A DNA stretch of 64,000 nucleotides from positions 1 through 64,000 of the forward strand of contig NZ_JAPWHB010000005.1 of NCBI RefSeq assembly GCF_027214025.1, in the 5' to 3' direction. A program made the translations under genes and the position numbers. The notes under the pieces are model-generated. The model was not told the origin of the DNA and searched no databases. It saw only the letters and a list, made by a program, of their open reading frames with translations. Each line of letters begins with the position of its first letter. Within the stretch, counting starts at the first letter, position 1. The stretch is from Parahoeflea alexandrii. GTDB lineage: Bacteria; Pseudomonadota; Alphaproteobacteria; Rhizobiales; Rhizobiaceae. Shown here one piece after another: positions 8,581-17,907 of this stretch.

Positions 8581-10263
8581 ATGAGTCTGTTGAACCAGCT
8601 GTCACAAATCACCAAGAATCTGGCCGGACTCGGTCAGACCAAATTGTTGGCTCTTGTCGGGGTTGGCGCCCTGTCGATCTTGTTGATTATCGGGTCCGCG
8701 ATATTCCTGAACAAGCCGACGCGCGAGACGCTCTATATCGGTCTCTCCGGTGAGGACATTAACCAGATCGGTCTGGTTCTTGCAGAAGCAAACATCGATT
8801 TCGCGACCGGTTCGGATGGAACATCCGTGACTGTCCCGGCAGGTTTGACAAATCGTGCCCGGATGCTGCTGGCGGAACGCGGACTGCCATCCTCGAGCAC
8901 CGCGGGTTACGAGCTGTTTGACCAGGTTGGTTCGCTCGGCCTGACCAGCTTCATGCAGGAAGTGACCAGGGTTCGCGCGCTTGAGGGCGAAATTGCCCGG
9001 ACAATTCAATCAATCAATGGCATTTCCGCTGCCCGTGTTCACATCGTCATGCCTGATCGCGGCAATTTCAGGCGCGGCGACCAGAAGCCATCCGCTTCGG
9101 TGATGGTTCGCGGCGGCACCAATATTGCCGGCCGCACCGCTGATTCGATTCGTCATCTGGTTGCCTCTTCCGTGCCGGGCCTGACCGTGGACGAAGTCAC
9201 CGTGCTCGACGCGACCGGCAAGCTGCTCGCCGCCGGAGACGACTTCTCCAACTCCAACATCAACCGTTCGCTCTCGATCGTGCAGATGGTGCAGACAGAG
9301 GTCGAGACCAACATCGAAAAGGCGCTCTCGCCGTTCCTCGGGATCGAGAACTTCCGCGCCAGCGTCAATGCGAACGTTAACACCGACAGTCAGCAGATCC
9401 AGGAAACCGTCTACGACCCGGAATCCCGTGTCGAGCGGTCGATCCGGGTGACGCGGGAAAACCAGACCTCGAATCAGTCGACCTCCGCCACACCGGCCAC
9501 TGTCGAGCAGAACATTCCGGATCAGGGGCCGGGCGCCACCGGTGCCGACGGCCCGACCTCCAGCGAGTTGGCCGAGCGCAAGGAAGAGCAGACCAATTTC
9601 GAGATCAATTCGAAAACGGTCTCCACCGTTCGCAACAGCTACACCGTCGAGGGTCTGTCGATTGCAGTGGTGGTCAACAAGGCGCGCATCGATGCAATGC
9701 TCGGCGGCGAACCCACTGCTGAGCAGACCGCGGCCTACATAGCGGAACTTGAGCAGGTGGTTGCCTCCGCGTCCGGCATCGATGCCGAGCGCGGCGACCG
9801 CGCCACCGTGACGGTCATGGAGTTCCTGGCCAGCGAAATCCTCACCGCCGATGCCGCTCAGCCTGGATTCATGGACACCTTGAAGACCCAGCTCGGCACG
9901 ATCATCAATGCCATAGCTTTCATCACGGTTGCCGTGTTGCTGATCATGTTCGGGTTCCGTCCGCTTCTGCGCGGCTCGGCCGGAACTGCCAGCACGGATG
10001 CACTTGGACTGGATGACGAGCTGGAGCTGCCCGACTTCTCGCCGGCCGCAATGGGCGGGGGCAACGCCATGCCCATGGAAGGCTTCGGCGCGGACTTTGG
10101 ATTTGGCGAGGAGAGCGAATCCGAACTCGAGCTCGAAGACAGCGGTGCATTCAATCGCCGCGTCAAGGAAGGTCCCGAGCGGCGTCTCGCCCGGATGGTC
10201 GAAATCAACGAGGAACGTGCGGCGAAAATTCTCAGAAGCTGGGCCTCGAGCGAAGCGGCATAG
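8581..10263 (+). CDS. fliF: Flagellar MS-ring protein FliF
   Basis: A 560-residue inner-membrane protein that builds the MS ring, the base of the flagellar body. A first membrane segment lies near residues 22-43 (LLALVGVGALSILLIIGSAIFL) and a second near 445-465 (IINAIAFITVAVLLIMFGF). The two ring-building repeats lie between them. The acidic C-terminal tail ends in an ERRLARMVEINEERAAKILRSW segment, the FliG-binding end. The ATG at 8581 was chosen because the family starts there and the upstream extension would run into the promoter box at 8505-8530. Confidence 0.95.
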   Translation: MSLLNQLSQITKNLAGLGQTKLLALVGVGALSILLIIGSAIFLNKPTRETLYIGLSGEDINQIGLVLAEANIDFATGSDGTSVTVPAGLTNRARMLLAERGLPSSSTAGYELFDQVGSLGLTSFMQEVTRVRALEGEIARTIQSINGISAARVHIVMPDRGNFRRGDQKPSASVMVRGGTNIAGRTADSIRHLVASSVPGLTVDEVTVLDATGKLLAAGDDFSNSNINRSLSIVQMVQTEVETNIEKALSPFLGIENFRASVNANVNTDSQQIQETVYDPESRVERSIRVTRENQTSNQSTSATPATVEQNIPDQGPGATGADGPTSSELAERKEEQTNFEINSKTVSTVRNSYTVEGLSIAVVVNKARIDAMLGGEPTAEQTAAYIAELEQVVASASGIDAERGDRATVTVMEFLASEILTADAAQPGFMDTLKTQLGTIINAIAFITVAVLLIMFGFRPLLRGSAGTASTDALGLDDELELPDFSPAAMGGGNAMPMEGFGADFGFGEESESELELEDSGAFNRRVKEGPERRLARMVEINEERAAKILRSWASSEAA

Positions 10264-10909
10264 AGCGTGCCGGTTCCCACCGCCGGACTATGACCGGCTG
10301 CAAGAAAGCATCCCGCCGCGGAGAAGACCCGCAGTGGGATGCGCGGCGTTCAGGGGGCACATGCCCGGTCCGCACACCGCCGATCCGGTCCCGGACCATC
10401 CACTCCCGAGGTTTTCTGGACGCGATCGCAAACGGCTTGCCGGATGGCGTTCCGGGATTTTGCCCATCTGTCCGCCAGGCTTGATCGCACGGCGCACCGG
10501 CGACTTCTCACGGCCGGCACGTCCATGCAGGGTTCCAGCAGATATGTGCCGGGCAAGACAGGCATTTTGCTTTCGCTTCGCCCCCTCTAGCCTCGTACAC
10601 AAGATTTATGCAGGTTGATTCGCAGAGAGACCGTGCAAAACCGGTAAAATGGGGTAAGCTTGATTCAGAGAAAATCGGATCTGTCCAGTCCCAGAAAGTG
10701 GTTATGTTTTTTCGGGGTGAAGTCCGGCACACTACACCTGCCAGCGAGTTGATTCGGTGACTGGCTTGGCGGGGCAAATAAGGAAGCGGGTTGGTCTCGT
10801 GGCGGGGCGATCGGTTTCAAGTGGTGTATGGATGCTGACATTTCCCGAACCATGCAGTGGTTTCCCAGCGCGCTGTCAGTTGTCGGCGCTATAGGAGGAT
10901 GGGTACCTG
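10264..10909. other. 646-bp spacer between fliF and visN
   Basis: No convincing gene. Open stretches on both strands here are short, proline/arginine-rich and lack good starts. A 6-bp inverted repeat (GCCGGT 10269-10274, ACCGGC 10293-10298) directly follows fliF and may end its transcript. The right half becomes AT-richer and probably holds the visN promoter; I see no clear copy of the flagellar box or of a CtrA-type site here. Confidence 0.5.
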
Positions 10910-11581
10910 ATGATTGCGCGCGGAGCATTTATCCATGAACTGGAAGCTCAGCGGAATCGCGGGCACCTGGATGGCGGAATGGACCTTATCTGCACCTATG
11001 CCGGCGCCAAGTCCTATCTTCTGGCCCGAACGGATCTCTACTCGGACCGCAATCACGATTTTGTCCTCACGTCGAACTGGCCGTTCAATCTGGTCCGCAA
11101 ATATGGCGCAACACTGGTCGATGGCGAGGCGCGCACTAGTGAGGTTCGTCGTTGTCTCCAGGCCTTCGAGCCGTCATTTCGGGAGATCGATGCTTCGGTG
11201 GACCTGTCTCCCGAATATGCGCGGCGGATGTGTCTGATACCGTACAATGTTGGCCAGGCCCGCATGCTGCTGGCTCTTCTGTTCGACAAGGATGCGTCGG
11301 TCTCGCACGACCGTATGCGCGACGTGGCCCTGGCGACTGCCTATCACACCTCCCAGTTTCCCGAACTGGTCTCCAACAACTATGCGCTCTCCGATCTCAC
11401 GGTCAGGGAAGTTGAATGCCTGTCATGGATTGGCGAAGGAAAGACCAGTGACGAGATTGCACTGATTATCGGCATCTCGCGCAACACCGTGAACAACTAC
11501 ATCACCAGCATCATGAACAAGACCGGTGCAAAAACACGCTCCGAAGCGGTTGCATTCGCCGTTCGTCAGCGCATTATATGA
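10910..11581 (+). CDS. visN: LuxR-type flagellar master regulator VisN
   Basis: A 223-residue regulator with an N-terminal ligand-binding-like domain and a C-terminal LuxR helix-turn-helix (LTVREVECLSWIGEGKTSDEIA...ISRNTVNNYITSIMNKTGA, about 160-215). In S. meliloti VisN and VisR form the global activator VisNR at the top of the motility cascade and switch on rem. An AGGAGG ribosome site (10893-10898) lies 11 nt before the ATG. The stop overlaps visR by 4 bp, as expected for partners made together. Confidence 0.92.
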   Translation: MIARGAFIHELEAQRNRGHLDGGMDLICTYAGAKSYLLARTDLYSDRNHDFVLTSNWPFNLVRKYGATLVDGEARTSEVRRCLQAFEPSFREIDASVDLSPEYARRMCLIPYNVGQARMLLALLFDKDASVSHDRMRDVALATAYHTSQFPELVSNNYALSDLTVREVECLSWIGEGKTSDEIALIIGISRNTVNNYITSIMNKTGAKTRSEAVAFAVRQRII

Positions 11582-12339
11582 TCAGAGGAACCACTTGGAT
11601 GGCAATCGGAGCATATCAGGACGCACAAAATAGCCAGGAACGCTCGGTTGAGCGATCGGCGGACAGTGCGTCTGGCGGTGCCGGTTCGATTGCTGATCTG
11701 TTCCCAAGACTGGTGACGATGCAAAGGCTCTGCGGCAGCTCCGCGTTCGCGCTGCTGGCGGTTCAGGCGCACACCTTGCTCAAACCGGGCCAGATTGAAT
11801 GCGCCATGCAAAGCGCCGGATCCGAGGATCGGGTCGACAAGTTCCTTCTGGAATACTCCGAATTCCTGCTCGAGCACCTGTTCTCTTCACCTTGCCCGGT
11901 CATCTTTGCGCCGCAAGGTGCTGCGGTTTTCAATTCCTCCCCCGCGACAGTCGTCAACACCGAAGCCGGCTCCGGCATCAACCTGGTGTTTCCGGTTCAA
12001 CTGGGAACGATGGGCAACGGCCTGATCGTTTTCCTCGACGCCCGCGCCATGCTCAACAATGACATGCTGATTGATCTGCACAGGAAGTCTCTCACCGTCA
12101 TGCGGGAGAAGCTGCGGCTGGCCTTCGGGATGACCAGCGGGTCCGAAAATCTCAATGACCGTGAAATCGAATGCCTGCAGCTGGTCGGCAACGGGATGAA
12201 GAGTGAAGCGATCGGCGAACAGCTCAACCTCTCTGTTCACACGGTAAATGCCTATTTGGGATCCGCCACCACCAAGCTCAATGCCGTCAATCGTATCCAG
12301 GCGATTGCAAAGGCAATCCGGCTTGGCGTTATCGCGTGA
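11578..12339 (+). CDS. visR: LuxR-type flagellar master regulator VisR
   Basis: A 253-residue partner of VisN with the same plan: an N-terminal sensor-like domain and a C-terminal LuxR helix-turn-helix (LNDREIECLQLVGNGMKSEAIGEQ...LSVHTVNAYLGSATTKLNA). The VisNR heterodimer is thought to bind effectors and activate rem. It overlaps visN by an ATGA. The 171 bp after it separate it from a minus-strand operon that runs toward it. Confidence 0.92.
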   Translation: MIRGTTWMAIGAYQDAQNSQERSVERSADSASGGAGSIADLFPRLVTMQRLCGSSAFALLAVQAHTLLKPGQIECAMQSAGSEDRVDKFLLEYSEFLLEHLFSSPCPVIFAPQGAAVFNSSPATVVNTEAGSGINLVFPVQLGTMGNGLIVFLDARAMLNNDMLIDLHRKSLTVMREKLRLAFGMTSGSENLNDREIECLQLVGNGMKSEAIGEQLNLSVHTVNAYLGSATTKLNAVNRIQAIAKAIRLGVIA

Positions 12340-12510
12340 CGGGCAGCGTCAATGCTGGTCTTGCTGCCCGATTCACCAGGGTTGGACGTCTTTTCCGCGC
12401 CAGCGTCGTCAAAATCCTCGCACGATGCGCTGCATCGCGCTTGCGGTTTTTCCTCGCCGACACGAAAAAAACCTGGCCATCTAATCGCTTCCAGCCAAAG
12501 ATGATCGGCT

Positions 12511-12963
12511 CTAAGCCGCAGGCCTGGAGATATGGGTTGCCGTCACGAACGGTCGGAAGGCCGCGGCGCGCAAGCTCTCGGCAAGAACCGCGGTGTTGTC
12601 CTCCGGTTTTTCCAGCGGTTCGTCAAAGGCAATGTGGTTGATCTCGATACCGCCGCAATCCTGCTCCAGCACAAGCCGCGCATAGATGGTGACTTTTCTC
12701 GGACGGATCTCGAGATCGAGCACAACGCGCGGCTGCCCCCCCCAGTCGAGGTAATAGTCGCCGCCGATACCAAGCTTAATGGTGCCGGGCAGAAAATACA
12801 TTTCCGCGGCCGAAGCCACCAGGTCGGCCAGATCGCCGTGCCGTTCGAAACGCAGCATCGAGATCAGGTCCGCCACGTCGATCAGGCGCAGTTCGCTCGC
12901 GACTGTGCAGATGGCATCGGCAATGATCTTTTCCTGCTCGGCGGAGAATGGATTCTGTTTCAT
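12511..12963 (-). CDS. Conserved-looking protein of unknown function, last gene of the motA-flhB operon
   Basis: A 150-residue protein I do not recognise. The N-terminal half is helical and reads like a small four-helix unit ([44 protein letters not shown]). The C-terminal half is beta-rich ([40 protein letters not shown]) with an aspartate/glutamate-rich stretch after it. No signal peptide or membrane segment. Its start overlaps the flhB stop by 4 bp, so it is co-translated with a flagellar export gene, which suggests a motility-linked role. It runs convergent to visR. Confidence 0.7.
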   Translation of the reverse strand: MKQNPFSAEQEKIIADAICTVASELRLIDVADLISMLRFERHGDLADLVASAAEMYFLPGTIKLGIGGDYYLDWGGQPRVVLDLEIRPRKVTIYARLVLEQDCGGIEINHIAFDEPLEKPEDNTAVLAESLRAAAFRPFVTATHISRPAA

Positions 12964-14051
12964 GTTCGCGCGCCCGGGATTCTGGAATTTGGTTTGGCCG
13001 AATAGATACGGTGCACCAACTCGGCAACAGCCTTGTAGAACACCGGCGGAATGAAATTATCCACTGAGACTTGCGCAAAAATGGAGCGAGCCAGCGGCGG
13101 GTCCTCGAAAACGGGAATCCCGTGCGCTTCGGCCACTTCACGAATCTTCAGCGCGATCAGGTCCTGACCCTTGGCGATGACGATCGGAGCGCCGCCTTCT
13201 TCGCGGACGTAGCGAAGCGCGACGGCGAAATGGGTCGGATTGGCAATCACCAGGGTCGCGCGCGGCACATCGGCGATCATCCGGCGTCGTGCGCGGTCAC
13301 GGGCAAGCGAGCGCTGGCGGGCCTTCATGATCGGATCGCCGTCCGATTGCTTGAGCTCGTCCTTGATCTCCTGCTTGCTCATCTTCAGATCCTGGTGCCA
13401 GCTGTAGCGGGTCCACAACAGGTCGAGAACGGCCAGCGTGGCCGTGCAGATCAGCACCACGACGATCACCTTGCCGGCCATCCGCGCCATGTCGGGCACG
13501 ACCAGCATCGGGTCCATGAACATGAAGTCGAGCGAGCGGTAAAACTCGGTCTGCATCACCACCGCGACGATTGTCGAGACCGCCGCGATCTTGAAGATGT
13601 TCTTGCCGAATTCGACGAAGCCCTTGGCGCCGTAAATCCGGCCGAACCCCTTGATGATCGAAATCCGCTCCAGTTTGGGCTGGATCCTGTCGAGAACCGG
13701 GCTCGGCATGTTCTGCAGCACCGAGGCGGAGATACCGAACCCCATCAAAAGCGCGAAGGCGGGCAGCAGGATGCCGCCGGCCGAGAAAAACAGCATCTGG
13801 AACAGAGCCATCGCATCGCCGCCGGTATTGAGCTGCCACCCGTCCGATTGCTCGAACAGATCCTTCAATGTTTCGGCAAACCGTCCTGCGCTGTTGGGAA
13901 GGAAGAAGACCAGAAAGACCAGCATGCCCAGCGTCGATGCAAAAATCGGGACTTCCCGGCTGAAGGGCACATTGCCCTTGTCCACGGCGTCCCGAATCTT
14001 TTTCTCTGTTGGTTCTTCTGTTTTGCTGTCTTTGTCGTCGCTCTCGGCCAT
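12960..14051 (-). CDS. flhB: Flagellar export switch protein FlhB
   Basis: A 363-residue component of the flagellar type III export gate that switches substrate class after hook completion. The N-terminal half holds about four membrane segments. The cytoplasmic C-terminal half contains the self-cleaving NPTH motif ([15 protein letters not shown]) followed by the conserved [28 protein letters not shown] block. Twelve bp separate it from fliG upstream on the minus strand, and it overlaps the unknown gene downstream by 4 bp. Confidence 0.96.
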   Translation of the reverse strand: MAESDDKDSKTEEPTEKKIRDAVDKGNVPFSREVPIFASTLGMLVFLVFFLPNSAGRFAETLKDLFEQSDGWQLNTGGDAMALFQMLFFSAGGILLPAFALLMGFGISASVLQNMPSPVLDRIQPKLERISIIKGFGRIYGAKGFVEFGKNIFKIAAVSTIVAVVMQTEFYRSLDFMFMDPMLVVPDMARMAGKVIVVVLICTATLAVLDLLWTRYSWHQDLKMSKQEIKDELKQSDGDPIMKARQRSLARDRARRRMIADVPRATLVIANPTHFAVALRYVREEGGAPIVIAKGQDLIALKIREVAEAHGIPVFEDPPLARSIFAQVSVDNFIPPVFYKAVAELVHRIYSAKPNSRIPGART

Positions 14052-14063
14052 CTCAGCTCAGGC

Positions 14064-15110
14064 TCAAGCCGCGGCAGCTTCGGCGCCGGCGCTTTCACGC
14101 AGCGTCAGCTGGTCAAGCCCGGCCAGCCTGATGGCCTCCTGGGCGATACTGCGACGGGCAACGGCGATTTCGCGCGTGCTGACATTGCCGGTGCCCGAGG
14201 CCAGATCCGATTCGATCATCCGGCGCTGGCGAGCGCCGATGGCCGACAGGACCGAATCCGTCAGGACCTGGTCAGCACCGCGCAGCGCAGTGGTGATGAT
14301 ATCGCCCGAAATGTCGTTGAAAAGCGTAACGCGGCTCTTCTGCGGCATCAGGATGATGTCGTCGAACAGGAAGATCCGTGGCCGGACCTTTTCCACCGCG
14401 GTCTTGGAAACTGTCTCGAGCGCGCCGAGCAATGATTCGACATCCGGCTTGGATAGTTCGTTCATGATCTCCGCGACCTTGACCGAACCGGCGCTGGAGC
14501 GCTCCGCTTCAATGGCCGCAACCAGATCCCTGACGCGCGCCTCGATGATTTCAGCCGCCCGCGGGTTGACGTTCTTCAGGTCGACGGCCCGACGGACGAT
14601 ATCGACCCGGACCTTTTCGGGCAGTTTCATCAGCGTCCGGCCGGCAAATGCGGTGGGCAGCATCGAGACGATGTAGGCTGCGGTTTGCGGATGCTCGCTC
14701 TGCAGGAACTTGCCGACGCGGTCCGGATCGGAATCCTGAAGCCGGTCCCAGATCGATGTTTCGTAGCTCTGGAACTGGGTGCGGCGTCCGAGAAGCCCAT
14801 CGACCTCGTCGGGCGTAAGGCCTTCCTCGAGAATTCCCTCCATCGCCTTGGCATTGTCCATCAGGCCAGTGCCTTCGCTGAACAGATCCTCGAATTCATT
14901 GACCAGTTCCACCAGCTCCTGCGGCTTGATGGTGCGCAGGTTCTGGGCGTTCTTGATGATTTCCTGCAGTTCCTCGTGTTCGAAGAACTTCAGCAGCTTA
15001 CCCGCCACCGGTTTTCCCATGGCGAGCAGCACGGCAGCGGCCTTTTCCGACGGCGTCAGAGCAGTGCCGACTTCGGTGCCTTCCGGGTTGAACTCTCCAT
15101 AACTTGTCAT
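14064..15110 (-). CDS. fliG: Flagellar motor switch protein FliG
   Basis: A 348-residue rotor protein that sits on the MS ring and meets the MotA stator. The order fits FliG: N-terminal FliF-binding domain (LTPSEKAAAVLLAMGKPVAGKLLKFF), middle domain (HPQTAAYIVSMLP), and C-terminal torque domain with the charged FLFDDIILM and RGADQVLTD segments. The minus-strand gene follows fliN with a 1-bp gap. Confidence 0.96.
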   Translation of the reverse strand: MTSYGEFNPEGTEVGTALTPSEKAAAVLLAMGKPVAGKLLKFFEHEELQEIIKNAQNLRTIKPQELVELVNEFEDLFSEGTGLMDNAKAMEGILEEGLTPDEVDGLLGRRTQFQSYETSIWDRLQDSDPDRVGKFLQSEHPQTAAYIVSMLPTAFAGRTLMKLPEKVRVDIVRRAVDLKNVNPRAAEIIEARVRDLVAAIEAERSSAGSVKVAEIMNELSKPDVESLLGALETVSKTAVEKVRPRIFLFDDIILMPQKSRVTLFNDISGDIITTALRGADQVLTDSVLSAIGARQRRMIESDLASGTGNVSTREIAVARRSIAQEAIRLAGLDQLTLRESAGAEAAAA

Positions 15111-15111
15111 A

Positions 15112-15807
15112 TCAGTTCGACTTCTTCTGCGGTTCGCCGATGACTTCGATTATCTTGACGGCAAATTTTGTGTCGTCTGTCTCAAGGACTGTAATCTCTC
15201 CGCGGCCGATAAGCTTGCCATTGACCATGATATCCACAGGTTCGCCGATTTTCCGGTCGAGCGCGATCGTTGCGCCCTCCGACAGGTTCATCAGGGTGGA
15301 CACCGCCATTCGGCTGGAGCCGAGAATGATCTGAACATCGATCGGAATGCCCATGACCAGGTCGACGCGATTCGCGGACCCGGTAGCACCGATCTTGGGG
15401 CCTGCGTTGGAGGACTGCTGGGATCCGAAATCCTGCACCAGGGCGTTTCCGCCGCCTGCGCCGAGCGAAGGTCCGTCAAGATCCGGCGCACCGAAATCGC
15501 CACCGAAATCCGCACCGCCAAGATCCGGCCCACCAAGGCCAACCCCGCCGAAATCGGAGGTACCCGCCGCCGAATCGCCTAGGTTGAACGGATCATCGGT
15601 CGTTGAGTCATCTCCGAAGTCTGCGCCAAAATCGGAACCAAAGGCTGCTGCGCCACCCATACCATCCACGCTTTCTTCAGTGAGATCCGGCTCCATGCCG
15701 GCATCTTTTTTCAATACGTCGCGAAGATCACCTACGGCGTCGTCAATCGCGCTGTCGTCCTGCGCCATCAGATCGTCAGTGCCATCAAGTGCTTTTTCGC
15801 CAGCCAT
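15112..15807 (-). CDS. fliN: Flagellar motor switch protein FliN with long N-terminal extension
   Basis: A 231-residue protein. Only the last 90 residues or so ([61 protein letters not shown]) are the SpoA/FliN domain that builds the C ring. The first 140 residues are an acidic extension. Residues about 50-115 of it are low in complexity and made mostly of Asp, Phe, Gly and Leu ([25 protein letters not shown]). Enterobacterial FliN is about 140 residues, so the extension is large. The gene sits between fliM and fliG. Confidence 0.93.
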   Translation of the reverse strand: MAGEKALDGTDDLMAQDDSAIDDAVGDLRDVLKKDAGMEPDLTEESVDGMGGAAAFGSDFGADFGDDSTTDDPFNLGDSAAGTSDFGGVGLGGPDLGGADFGGDFGAPDLDGPSLGAGGGNALVQDFGSQQSSNAGPKIGATGSANRVDLVMGIPIDVQIILGSSRMAVSTLMNLSEGATIALDRKIGEPVDIMVNGKLIGRGEITVLETDDTKFAVKIIEVIGEPQKKSN

Positions 15808-15867
15808 GTATCTTTATCCCGTCTGAAGCTTGCCCGGAGCCTTCCACCGCGGCTCGCGGGCATCATA

Positions 15868-16821
15868 TCATCTAAAATCGGTTTTCCAGTTTTCGTCTGG
15901 TCCGGCCTGTCCCTCGACCTTGACCATGTAACGTGAGCCCGCCCTCCCCAGGGCGCAGGTGTAGAGCGGCCGTTCGTTCGCGCTCAGGGTGACCTCGATA
16001 TCTCCGTTGTGTGCGAATGCAATCAGATCGCCGGGCTGCAGGCGGCTGATCTCGCCCAGCGCCAGCGGCTGCAGAGCAACCGCGGCCTGCAGGCTGATCT
16101 GCGACTTGGAAACACGATCGCTCAGCCGTTCCGTCCACTCGTCCTTGTTCGGGTCGGATTTCTTGTCGAGTTTGGCCGTGTTGGTCTTCGTCTTGAGAAG
16201 CACCGATTGCGGCAGGATGAGTGTCAGCGGTGCTGCGACCGAGCCGAATTCGATATCAAGCGTCAAGGCGACGGCATGAAAATTCGGAATCGCATCGTCG
16301 TCTTCTTCGGGATGCTCCGGTTGCGGGTTTTTCGCCCGTGCCCTGGCGTCCGGCTTGGCCGAAACCAGTCCGCGCAGGCTGTCGTTGAGCTGTTCGAACA
16401 CCACCAGCGACATATCGAGTTCGATACCCGACAGTGGCCGCGCGGCGATGTCGAGCTGGTCCGGATCCGAACCGCCCAGCAGGCATTCGACCATGCCGAT
16501 GATCAGCTTCGTGCCGCACAGACTTGAAATCTCATTCGACCAGTTTGCGATGGTTGTTTCGCAATACACCGTGTCGCCGCTCAATTCGGAAAGCAGTTCG
16601 CGCCGGCGTCCCAAGTGGATTTCCCCGGGCCTGGCGTCGATCACCACCCCGGTCGCACTGTGGAAAGCGGTGGCCAGCATCGGACAGAGCGCATTGAGCA
16701 GGGTCTGGCTTCTTGCCTCGATGTCTGCGGTGTTGCCCTTGACGCCGATCATCCGGTCCAGCAGGTCCGGATCAAATCCGTTGTGGTCTGACGATTGCTG
16801 GTTCTCGCTCGCAACGCTCAT
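15868..16821 (-). CDS. fliM: Flagellar motor switch protein FliM
   Basis: A 317-residue C-ring protein that binds CheY-P and sets motor speed or direction. The middle domain and the C-terminal SpoA domain (VALQPLALGEISRLQPGDLIAF) are recognisable. In enterobacteria an N-terminal LSQxEIDALL peptide binds CheY; here the equivalent place holds FDPDLLDRMIG, which is related but divergent. Four bp separate it from the motA stop, and 60 bp from fliN. Confidence 0.9.
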   Translation of the reverse strand: MSVASENQQSSDHNGFDPDLLDRMIGVKGNTADIEARSQTLLNALCPMLATAFHSATGVVIDARPGEIHLGRRRELLSELSGDTVYCETTIANWSNEISSLCGTKLIIGMVECLLGGSDPDQLDIAARPLSGIELDMSLVVFEQLNDSLRGLVSAKPDARARAKNPQPEHPEEDDDAIPNFHAVALTLDIEFGSVAAPLTLILPQSVLLKTKTNTAKLDKKSDPNKDEWTERLSDRVSKSQISLQAAVALQPLALGEISRLQPGDLIAFAHNGDIEVTLSANERPLYTCALGRAGSRYMVKVEGQAGPDENWKTDFR

Positions 16822-16825
16822 CGTA

Positions 16826-17704
16826 TCAGGCCGCCTTCGCTTCGCCGCCGCCGCCCGGATTCATCATTTCCTGCTCGACGGCATCAATCGATGGGCGCTC
16901 GTAGGAAGAAATGGTCTTGCGGCCATGCTCGAGAGCAACCTGAGGAACCGAACCGTTCATGTAGGCCAGCAGGGTCTGCTTGACGATCGTGTAGAGCCGG
17001 TTCTGCTTGGTCCGCACGATCTTGATGTTCGTGGCGATCGGGCTGAAAACACAATAAGACAGGAAAATGCCGAGCATGGTGCCCACGAGTGCGGCGCCAA
17101 TCAGGCCGCCGAGCACTGCCGGCGATTCGTTGATGGCGGCCATCGCCTTGATGACGCCCAGCACCGCAGCAATGATCCCGATCGCCGGGCAAGCGTCGGA
17201 CATCGTGCTCATGGCATGATAGGGCTTCAGGCGGTCCTGCGAGATGGTCTGGATTTCCTCGTCCATCAGCGCTTCGATCTCATGCGGGCGGGCATTGCCG
17301 ATGATGATCAGGCGAACGTAGTCGCAAATGAACGCGGTCAGTTCCTTGTTCTTCAGGATCGTCGGCGCAGACTGAAACAACTCCGACTCTTCCGGATTGT
17401 CGATGTGGCTCTCGATCTCGTTGCGGCTCTTGGTGCGCAGGTCGCGCATCAGCGAGTAGAGAATGCTCAGTGTGTCGAGATACTCGCGTTCCTTCGGGAC
17501 CTTGCCTTTGAAAGCCTCGCCCAGTGCCTTCATCGTGTCTTTGATGGTCTTGATCGGATTGGTCATGATGAAGCCGCCAATTGCGGCGCCGCCGATGATC
17601 AGCAGTTCGAACGGCTGATTGAGCACCTCGATATGGCCGCCCATGGCCATGAAGCCGCCGAGCACGCAACCGATGGTAATAACAAAACCAACAATAATAT
17701 TCAT
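16826..17704 (-). CDS. motA: Flagellar stator protein MotA
   Basis: A 292-residue proton-channel subunit with four membrane segments: two near the N terminus (from [20 protein letters not shown]) and two near 170-220 ([34 protein letters not shown]). A charged cytoplasmic loop between the pairs contacts FliG. The ATG at 17704 is chosen because rhizobial MotA starts MNIIxGF; longer versions add sequence unlike the family. First gene of the minus-strand motA-fliM-fliN-fliG-flhB operon, with a flagellar box 38-63 bp upstream. Confidence 0.95.
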   Translation of the reverse strand: MNIIVGFVITIGCVLGGFMAMGGHIEVLNQPFELLIIGGAAIGGFIMTNPIKTIKDTMKALGEAFKGKVPKEREYLDTLSILYSLMRDLRTKSRNEIESHIDNPEESELFQSAPTILKNKELTAFICDYVRLIIIGNARPHEIEALMDEEIQTISQDRLKPYHAMSTMSDACPAIGIIAAVLGVIKAMAAINESPAVLGGLIGAALVGTMLGIFLSYCVFSPIATNIKIVRTKQNRLYTIVKQTLLAYMNGSVPQVALEHGRKTISSYERPSIDAVEQEMMNPGGGGEAKAA

Positions 17705-17738
17705 AACGTCCCGCCGCGGTAATTGAGATGCAAACCAA

Positions 17739-17764
17739 TCACTACGGCTTGAGCCTTGTGTGAA
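17739..17764 (-). promoter_or_regulatory. Putative flagellar activator box and -10 before motA
   Basis: On the minus strand: TTCACACAAG (17764-17755), ten bases, TAGTGA (17744-17739), ending 34 bp before motA. I looked for this copy after noticing the pattern at other operons, and it matches in sequence, strand and spacing. It faces away from the copy at 17810-17835. Confidence 0.6.
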
Positions 17765-17809
17765 GCTGAATCTGTCTGCTTGATGAATGGCTTCCTGCCA
17801 ATCTTCAGC

Positions 17810-17835
17810 TTCGCACAAGCAAGATGCCCTAGTCC
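17810..17835 (+). promoter_or_regulatory. Putative flagellar activator box and -10 before the DUF1217-flgF-fliI operon
   Basis: TTCGCACAAG (17810-17819), ten bases, TAGTCC (17830-17835), 72 bp before the GTG start at 17908. Together with the minus-strand copy 45 bp away it forms a divergent promoter pair. Confidence 0.55.
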
Positions 17836-17907
17836 GGGACAGGCTTGCGGAGTTGTGTCGATTTGCAACTGCGCAATGCGCCCTGGAAAACAGGAGGGGT
17901 ACATCCG

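Noticed and set aside
10598-10616. CACAAG word before visN as a copy of the flagellar box
   Set aside because: No TA at the required distance and poor match in the first half of the box; VisNR should also stand above this level of control.
10288-10618. Several overlapping open frames on both strands between fliF and visN
   Set aside because: Short, rich in Arg, Pro and Ser, in mutually shadowing frames and without ribosome sites; read as non-coding.
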